Positions 58,683-64,000 of a DNA stretch of 64,000 bases are shown piece by piece; positions within the stretch are counted from its first letter, which is position 1, and each line of letters begins with the position of its first letter. The translations under genes and the position numbers were made by a program. This stretch comes from Sphingomonas taxi (GTDB lineage: Bacteria > Pseudomonadota > Alphaproteobacteria > Sphingomonadales > Sphingomonadaceae). The notes below the pieces were generated by a model. That model was not told the origin of the DNA and made no database searches. It saw only the letters and a program-made list of their open reading frames with translations. The DNA is taken from assembly GCF_000764535.1 (NCBI RefSeq), contig NZ_CP009571.1, positions 2,909,001 to 2,973,000 of the forward strand, written 5' to 3'.

Positions 58683-59197
58683 CCCCCGAATTCAGCCGCC
58701 CGGAACGACTCGATGCGATCGGCGCGGGCGAGCGAGAGGTGCGCATCGCCGCGACCGAGGCCGAACGGGCGGCACTGGCGGTGCGCTTCGGCGTGCTGTC
58801 GGTCGAACGGCTCGACGCCACGCTCCGGGTCAAGCGCGAGGCGGCGGGGATCGTCGTGCGCGGCCGCGTCACCGGCGCGGTGGTCCAGGCCTGTTCGGTC
58901 ACCGACGTGCCGCTCGACGCGACGATCGACGAACCGGTCGCGCTGCTGTTCGTCGAGGCGCTCGACGAGCAGGAGGAGGTCGAGCTCGACGCCGGCGCGC
59001 TCGACACGGTCGAGATCGAGGGCGGCGCGGTCGACCTCGGCGAGGCGGCGGCGGAGACGATGGCGCTGGCGCTCGATCCTTTCCCGCGCAGTCCGGATGC
59101 CGAGACGGTGCTGCGCGAGGCCGGCGTGATCAGCGAGGACGATCATCGCCCGTACAGCCCGTTGCAGGACCTCAAGTCGCTGCTGGGCAAGGGGTAG
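58679..59197 (+). CDS. DUF177 (YceD-like) 23S rRNA accumulation protein
   Basis: A 172-residue protein of the DUF177/YceD family, needed for normal 23S rRNA levels in some bacteria and plastids. Seen: an N-terminal helix, FGVLSVERLDATLRVKREA, then GRVTGAVVQACSVTDVPLD (the Cys-containing centre), an acidic strand (EEVELDAGALDTVEIEGG) and LALDPFPRSPDAETVLREAG, as in other members. In many bacteria this gene precedes rpmF; here it is followed by a long hairpin and a divergently read AI-2E permease. It overlaps the CBP3-like gene by four bases. Confidence 0.92.
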   Translation: MTPEFSRPERLDAIGAGEREVRIAATEAERAALAVRFGVLSVERLDATLRVKREAAGIVVRGRVTGAVVQACSVTDVPLDATIDEPVALLFVEALDEQEEVELDAGALDTVEIEGGAVDLGEAAAETMALALDPFPRSPDAETVLREAGVISEDDHRPYSPLQDLKSLLGKG

Positions 59198-59202
59198 CGC
59201 TT

Positions 59203-59257
59203 CCACCCCCGCCCTCTCGTCATCCCGACGTTCGTCGGGATGACGAGAGGGCGGGTG
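59203..59257. terminator. Long perfect hairpin, convergent terminator region
   Basis: CCACCCCCGCCCTCTCGTCA with TCCCGAC pairs with GTCGGGATGACGAGAGGGCG and GGTGG across a four-base loop (one bulged C), a stem of about 24 bp. It lies between the convergent DUF177 and AI-2E genes and can end transcription from both sides, although there is no T-tract. The CGTCATCCCGACGTTCGTC core resembles the dispersed repeats of the window. Confidence 0.65.
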
Positions 59258-59270
59258 GTGTGGGCGATTC

Positions 59271-60341
59271 CTACGCTTCGCCGCCGCGCCCGCCATGGCG
59301 CTGCTCGGTGAGGATCTGCCACCCGGTGATGAACAGCGCCGCGACCAGCGGGCCGACGACGATGCCGCTGATCCCCGCCACCTCGATGCCGCCGAGCGTC
59401 GTCACCAGCACCAGCCAGTCGGGGATGCCGGTATCGCGCCCGACGAGGATCGGCCGCAGGATATTGTCGGCGAGCCCGATCACCGCAACGCCCGAGACGA
59501 TTACCACGACGCCTTGCCACACCGCGCCGGTGGCGAGCAGGTAGATGGCGACCGGCACCCACACCAGTGCCGGCCCGATCGCGGGCAGCAGCGCCGCCAG
59601 CGCCATCAGCAGACCCCAGAGCAACGCCGCCGGCACCCCGACGATCCAGAAGGTCACCGCGCCCAGCGCACCCTGCACGAGGGCGACGACGACCGACCCC
59701 TTGATCGTCGCGCGGACGACGGCGACGAACTTGTCGATCAGCCGGTCGGCGACCGGCCGTTCCAGCGGCAGCGCGTCGCGGATCACCGGCCCGAGCCGGT
59801 CGCCGTCGCGCAGCAGGAAGAAGGTGACGTACAGCCCAACGCCGAAGGCGAGCAGGAACGCCGCGGCATTGCGCCCGATCGACAGCGCCTGCGACGCGAT
59901 CGACTGGAAGCTGCTGCGCAGGCCCTGCGCGATCCGCGCCTGCGCGGTGTCGAAGCTGCCGAGCCCGGCGCGGTCGAGCGGATGCTGCACCCATTGCGGC
60001 AGCGCGTCGTGAACCTGTTCGAAGTAGCGCGCGAAATCGATCTGGCCGCTCTGCACCTTGGCATAGACGCCGGCCGACTGGTCGACGACCATGCCGGTGA
60101 TCGCCAGCGCCGGGATGATGACCGCGACGAGGATGATCAGCAACGTCGCTGCCGCCGCCCAGTTGCGCCGCCCCGGCATCTTGGCGAGCAGCCAGTGGAA
60201 CAGCGACTGGAACAGGATCGCCGCGAGCAGGCTCCACAGCAGCGCCGCGACGAACGACGACACGACGAGCAACAGCCCGCCGGTGATCAGCGCCAGGAAC
60301 AGGATCAGCCCGCCCGATTCGAGCCGTCGTCTATCGATCAC
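59271..60341 (-). CDS. AI-2E family transporter (YdiK/PerM-like permease)
   Basis: Polytopic membrane protein of the AI-2E transporter (UPF0118) family; members have been linked to efflux of autoinducer-2, indole or sodium. The GTG at 60341 with AGGGGA before it gives 356 residues. About eight helices are visible, with the family segments LFHWLLAKMPGRRNWAAAAT near the N-terminus and GLADNILRPILVGRDTGIPD and LGGIEVAGISGIVVGPLVAA near the C-terminus. An upstream in-frame start at 60383 would add 14 residues within a repeat. Substrate is unknown. Convergent with the DUF177 gene. Confidence 0.9.
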   Translation of the reverse strand: MIDRRRLESGGLILFLALITGGLLLVVSSFVAALLWSLLAAILFQSLFHWLLAKMPGRRNWAAAATLLIILVAVIIPALAITGMVVDQSAGVYAKVQSGQIDFARYFEQVHDALPQWVQHPLDRAGLGSFDTAQARIAQGLRSSFQSIASQALSIGRNAAAFLLAFGVGLYVTFFLLRDGDRLGPVIRDALPLERPVADRLIDKFVAVVRATIKGSVVVALVQGALGAVTFWIVGVPAALLWGLLMALAALLPAIGPALVWVPVAIYLLATGAVWQGVVVIVSGVAVIGLADNILRPILVGRDTGIPDWLVLVTTLGGIEVAGISGIVVGPLVAALFITGWQILTEQRHGGRGGEA

Positions 60342-60350
60342 GTCATTCCC

Positions 60351-60741
60351 CTTCGTCGTCCGTCCCCGTGCGGACCGGGGCAAGAACCCGTCAGGACCGT
60401 TTCGGGTCCGTCTCGGTCCTGCGGTGAATCATGCAAAGGCGCGAAGGCACGAAGAAGAAGGACGATTTGGTTCGCGCGGAGGCGCGGAGGCGCGGAGAGG
60501 TTGCGCCTGTCGGACGGTCACCGCGTACCACAAGCGTGGTCCTGACCAGATCGGCGCGCAAAGGCGCAGAGGGACGAGCGCGATTCCGTCGCGATGCCGA
60601 TCTGCGCCGGAAAGATGAAGCGCCTTCGGCGCAACGGGCACGCTTCTCGGCGCCTCTGCGCCTCTGCGCGCAAAACCCTTCTTCTCTCCGCGCCTCCGCG
60701 CTTCCGCGTGAACCGGTCTTCTTCGCGCCTTCGCGTGAAAA
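60351..60741. repeat. Nested inverted-repeat island, about 390 bp
   Basis: No gene is seen between the AI-2E and sixA genes. Three pairs of arms face one centre near 60585: AAGGCGCGAAGGCACGAAGA with TCTTCTTCGCGCCTTCGCGT, CGCGCGGAGGCGCGGAGGCG with CCGCGCCTCCGCGCTTCCGC, and CGCAAAGGCGCAGAGGG with GCGCCTCTGCGCCTCTGCGC. The left end also has a small CGTCCGTCCCCGTGCGGACG-type palindrome. The words recur at 1966-2003. Confidence 0.78.
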
Positions 60742-61281
60742 TCAGCGCTCGTCGGGCCCGAGGCTCGGATCGAGGTCGCGCGGCCGTACGAACCGGCGCA
60801 GATCGCCGCCGCCCTCCGCCACCGCCGACCAGTCGGCGATATCGAAGGTCATCTCCGCCAGCGTCGCGGTCGGGTACTTCTCCTCGACCAGCGCCCGCAG
60901 CCCGTCCGGCGCCGCCGGCACCAGCATCAGCACCAGATCCTCGAGCCCCGGATTGTGCCCGACGAGCAGCACCCGCTCGGCCTCCGCCGGCAGGTCGTGC
61001 ACCACGTCGAGCAGAGTCGCCGCCGAGGCGAGATAGATACGCCGCTCCCACGCAGGCGCCAAGTCGCGGCCATAGCCCGCCGCCACCGCATCGAGCGTCT
61101 CGCCGACGCGCACCGCCGGCGAGGCGACGACGTGATCGAAGGCGAGGTCGAGGCTGCGCATCTTCCGGCCCACCGTTTCGGCGGCGCGCCTGCCCTTGGC
61201 GTTGAGCGGGCGGTCGAAATCGCGGCTCACCGGATCGTCCCAGCCGGACTTGGCGTGGCGCAGCAGCGTCAGCGTCTTCAA
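60742..61281 (-). CDS. sixA: SixA-type histidine phosphatase
   Basis: Member of the histidine phosphatase superfamily, in E. coli a phosphohistidine phosphatase acting on phosphotransfer proteins. The 179-residue protein begins with the RHG-like motif TLLRHAKSGWDD (catalytic His8), followed by FDRPLNAKGRRAAETVGRKM, VVASPAVRVGETLDAVA and a second histidine in LLVGHNPGLEDLVLML. Length is normal. Its start overlaps the stop of the dinG-type gene by four bases, so the two are co-transcribed. Substrate specificity is inferred from family. Confidence 0.92.
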   Translation of the reverse strand: MKTLTLLRHAKSGWDDPVSRDFDRPLNAKGRRAAETVGRKMRSLDLAFDHVVASPAVRVGETLDAVAAGYGRDLAPAWERRIYLASAATLLDVVHDLPAEAERVLLVGHNPGLEDLVLMLVPAAPDGLRALVEEKYPTATLAEMTFDIADWSAVAEGGGDLRRFVRPRDLDPSLGPDER

Positions 61282-63995
61282 CCGGCGTCTCCGTGGTGCA
61301 TCGCGGGAGCCGCCTCATGCCCGATGTGAGTCGGTAAGGAAAGCCGCGCCTGCACCCGCGCCACCGCCTCGTCGAGCGTCACCCGCGCGATGCCGACGCC
61401 GGGCGGAAACGCCGACAACAGCCGCGACGGCATCGCCGACGACAGCATGACGAACGCGCCGCGATCGTCGGCGCGGCGGATCAGCCGCCCGAACGCCTGC
61501 GCCAGCCGCGCCCGCACGATGCGATCGTCATAGGCCGACCCGCCCCCCGCCAGCCGCCGCGCGGCGTGCAGCACGCTCGGCTTGGGCCAGGGCACGCCCT
61601 CCATCACCACCAGCCGCAGCGACGATCCCGGCACATCGACGCCGTCGCGCAGCGCATCGGTGCCGAGCAGCGAGGCGTGCGGATCGTCGCGGAAAATATC
61701 GACGAGCGTGCCGGTATCGATCGGATCGACGTGCTGCGCGTGCAGCGGCAGCCCCTCGCGCGCCAGCCGGTCGGCGATGCGGCCGTGGACACCGCGCAGC
61801 CGCCGGATCGCGGTGAACAGACCGAGCGTGCCCCCGCCCGCGGCGACGATCAGCCGCGCATAGGCGTTGGCGAGCGCGGGCAGGTCGCCACGCTTGACGT
61901 CGGTGACGATCAGCACCTCGGCATTGGCGGGATAGTCGAACGGGCTCTTCGCCTCGAACCGTGAGGCGGCGCGGGCGAGATGCGGCGCCCCGACGCGCGC
62001 CTCCGCCGTTTCCCAGTCGCCGCCGCCGGTGAGCGTCGCCGAGGTGACGAGCGCGCCATGTGCCGGCTTCAGCACGATCTCGGCGAACGGCCGCGTCGGG
62101 TCGAGCCAGTGGCGGTGCAGGCCGATATCATATTCGCGCCCCTCAACCCGGTCGACCGCGAGCCAGTCGACATGCGCCGGATCGACCGGGCCGCCGACGC
62201 GCGCGAGCAGCGACAGCCACGCCGCCACCGTCTCGGCGCGCCAGCCGATCGAGGCGATCGCCCCCTCGACGCGCGCGCGCGCCGGCGCATCCATCCAGTC
62301 GGGCGCCTCGGCGAGCACCGCCTCCAGCCGCCGGCCCAGCGTCACCAGCGGCCGCACCAGCGCATCGAGCGCCGCCGCGGCGGGCGCCGCCGCCTCGATC
62401 AGCTCGGGGGTCGGCTCGGCGAGTTCGGTCTCCAGCCCGTACCCGGCGTCGCCCGGCTGTTCGGCGCGCGCATAGGTCAGGCCGCGCACCGCGGCGAGCA
62501 GATGCTCGATCGGCCCGAACGGCGCGCCTTCGTTGATCCGCCCCAGCCAGCCGTCGCTGGCGAGATGCCGCGACGCCTCGATCGCGTCCTGGATCGCGAT
62601 CCCGCCCTGTTCGTCGTAACTGGCGACGTCGGACAGCCGCGCCTGAAGCCCACGCCGCCGGCCGCGCCCGCCGCTCTCCGGCCCGAGGATCCAGCGCCTG
62701 AGCTCGATCGTCTCCTGTCCGGTCAGCGCGGTGGCGAACATCGAATCCGCCGCCTCGAACAGATGATGGCCCTCGTCGAAGACGTAGCGCGTCGGCCGCG
62801 TCGTCGTCTCGCGACCGCGCGCCGCATTGACCATCACCAGCGCATGATTGGCGATCACCACGTCCGCCTCCGCCGAAGCGCGCGCGGCGCGCTCGATGAA
62901 GCACTTCCGGTAATGCGGGCAGCCGGCATAGACGCATTCGCCGCGCCGGTCGGTCAGCGCGGTCGGGCCGTTGCGCCGGAACAGCGTCGGCAGCCAGCCG
63001 GGCAGGTCGCCGCCGACCATGTCGCCATCCGCGCTATATGCCGCCCAGCGCGCCACCAGTTGCGCGAGGATCGCCGCGCGGCCGGCGAAGCCGCCTTGCA
63101 ACGCATCCTCTAGATTGAGCAGGCACAGATAGTTCTCGCGGCCCTTGCGCGTCACCACCTTCTGCCGGCGCAAGGCAGGATCGGGGAACAGCCGCTCGGT
63201 CTCCTTCGACAATTGCCGTTGCAGCGCCTTGGTATAGGTGCTGATCCACACCGCGCCGCCGGCCCGCTCCGCCCACAGCGAGGCGGGCGCGAGATAGCCC
63301 AAGGTCTTGCCGATCCCCGTCCCCGCCTCGGCGAGCACCAGATTGGGTGCGTCGCGCATCGCGCGCGGGGCGAAGGCATCGGTCGCCGCCGCAGCGAAGG
63401 CGCGCTGGCCGAGCCGCTCCTCGGCGCCATGGCCGGTGAGGTCGGCGAGCCGCGCCTCGGCGTCGGCGGGCGGGATCGCGACGGTCAACGGTGCCGGCCG
63501 CGGCGCCTGTTCCTCCCATTCGGGCAAGGTGGAGAACAGCCAGCGCTCGTTGACCTGCGGCTTGGCGAGCAGCGGTGCGAGCGCGGGTCCCCACGGCCAG
63601 CGCAACCGGGTCAGCGACTGCGCCGCGGTCCACGCGCCCTCGCGTTCGGGCCAGTCGCCCTGCGTCACCGCGAGCAGCGCCGCCGCCGCCTCGCGCAGGA
63701 AGGCGGCGACGCCCTCGTCGGTGTCGGGCGGCGACAGATCGACCGCGCGCGCCAGCCCCCTGGGCGTCGGCACCGCGAACCGCGCCGGATAAAGAAAGGC
63801 GAACAGTTCGAGCAGGTCGAGCCCCGACAATTCGGGATAGCCGAGCCTTTGCCCGACGAGCGGCGCGTTGAGCAGGATCACCGGCGTGTCGGCGGCGATG
63901 CGGATCGCCTCGCCGCGCCCGATCGGCCGCGTCCCCTCCGCGGTGGCGATCCAGATGCCGCCATGGCTGGCGTGAAGGGCGGGATAGGGGATCAC
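61278..63995 (-). CDS. dinG: DinG/XPD-like ATP-dependent DNA helicase
   Basis: Superfamily 2 helicase with an iron-sulfur cluster, for damaged or structured DNA. The protein is 905 residues from the GTG at 63995, which is five bases from the window edge, so a slightly earlier start is possible. Seen: Walker A EAGTGIGKT with LVLAEAGTGIGKTLGYLAP, four cysteines for the cluster (ENYLC, then RGECVYAGCPHYRKC), motif II DEGHH, and C-terminal helicase motifs including GTDALRDGVDVPG and ARLAQAFGRLIRRADDRGAF. The N-terminal 200 residues are a lineage-specific extension. Coupled to sixA. Confidence 0.92.
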   Translation of the reverse strand: MIPYPALHASHGGIWIATAEGTRPIGRGEAIRIAADTPVILLNAPLVGQRLGYPELSGLDLLELFAFLYPARFAVPTPRGLARAVDLSPPDTDEGVAAFLREAAAALLAVTQGDWPEREGAWTAAQSLTRLRWPWGPALAPLLAKPQVNERWLFSTLPEWEEQAPRPAPLTVAIPPADAEARLADLTGHGAEERLGQRAFAAAATDAFAPRAMRDAPNLVLAEAGTGIGKTLGYLAPASLWAERAGGAVWISTYTKALQRQLSKETERLFPDPALRRQKVVTRKGRENYLCLLNLEDALQGGFAGRAAILAQLVARWAAYSADGDMVGGDLPGWLPTLFRRNGPTALTDRRGECVYAGCPHYRKCFIERAARASAEADVVIANHALVMVNAARGRETTTRPTRYVFDEGHHLFEAADSMFATALTGQETIELRRWILGPESGGRGRRRGLQARLSDVASYDEQGGIAIQDAIEASRHLASDGWLGRINEGAPFGPIEHLLAAVRGLTYARAEQPGDAGYGLETELAEPTPELIEAAAPAAAALDALVRPLVTLGRRLEAVLAEAPDWMDAPARARVEGAIASIGWRAETVAAWLSLLARVGGPVDPAHVDWLAVDRVEGREYDIGLHRHWLDPTRPFAEIVLKPAHGALVTSATLTGGGDWETAEARVGAPHLARAASRFEAKSPFDYPANAEVLIVTDVKRGDLPALANAYARLIVAAGGGTLGLFTAIRRLRGVHGRIADRLAREGLPLHAQHVDPIDTGTLVDIFRDDPHASLLGTDALRDGVDVPGSSLRLVVMEGVPWPKPSVLHAARRLAGGGSAYDDRIVRARLAQAFGRLIRRADDRGAFVMLSSAMPSRLLSAFPPGVGIARVTLDEAVARVQARLSLPTHIGHEAAPAMHHGDAG

Positions 63996-64000
63996 CCGTG

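Overview
The window looks like chromosomal DNA of a free-living alphaproteobacterium of the Sphingomonadales, most likely Sphingomonas or a close relative. This rests on very high GC, dense genes with many 4-bp ATGA/GTGA overlaps, an alphaproteobacterial gene set (FlbD-type regulator, CarD, DUF1489, TIGR02186 with TauE, SUV3-like helicase, CBP3-type bc1 chaperone) and short mirror-image repeats of the kind common between sphingomonad genes. I saw no prophage, insertion sequence, CRISPR array, rRNA or plasmid gene.

Layout. 1-5.7 kb: the N-terminal part of a POT peptide transporter, a nitroreductase, a short GntR regulator, an arylamine N-acetyltransferase, a large acyl-CoA dehydrogenase and the tRNA threonylcarbamoylation enzyme TsaC/Sua5. 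5.7-23.9 kb: a flagellar island. Flagellin fliC points left from a sigma28-type promoter. A sigma54-activator gene (flbD-like) heads a polycistron running right: fliE-F-G-H-I-J-K-L-M-N-O-P-Q-R-flhB, broken only by a repeat between fliP and fliQ. A second sigma28-type promoter overlapping the flhB stop codon drives fliD-fliS. Thus export gate, MS ring, C ring, cap and filament are here, while flhA, fliA and the rod, hook and stator genes must lie elsewhere. 24-30.7 kb: a tightly overlapped leftward operon argH - small lipoprotein - lysA - siroheme synthase N-domain - zntB, with a divergent thioredoxin-like lipoprotein, then a YecD-like hydrolase and a DUF429 protein. 30.8 kb: tRNA-Gln(CTG). 31-41 kb: ppx/gppA, rlmE, rpoZ, a phospholipase D/cardiolipin synthase, a MarR regulator, a PmtA-like methyltransferase, an ABM monooxygenase, an MFS transporter, a CDC48-type double AAA ATPase with an unusual leader, and a LysR regulator. 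41-51 kb: cyclophilin, MgtE, DUF1489, two adjacent DUF2807 envelope proteins (one behind a 15-bp perfect hairpin), carD, fdxA, an S4 protein, a SUV3-like helicase and an M23 peptidase. 51-64 kb: a HerA-like ATPase, TIGR02186 plus TauE, a two-gene NfrB/NfrA-like exopolysaccharide module, bamE, CBP3-like chaperone, DUF177, an AI-2E-family permease, sixA and a dinG-type helicase.

The most interesting observations are: (1) a 15-nt perfect complementarity between the 3' UTR of fliC mRNA and the ribosome-binding region of flbD mRNA, placed just before the fliC terminator; (2) two promoters of identical architecture (TAAA-N15-GCCGTT) defining the local flagellar sigma28 consensus; (3) a compact NfrB-like glycosyltransferase that stops just before the c-di-GMP-binding region of E. 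coli NfrB, overlapping a short NfrA-C-like protein; (4) a terminator-like hairpin with seven Ts inside the leader of the CDC48 gene; (5) two approximately 300-400 bp nested mirror-repeat islands; and (6) a siroheme synthase carrying a decayed SUMT remnant.
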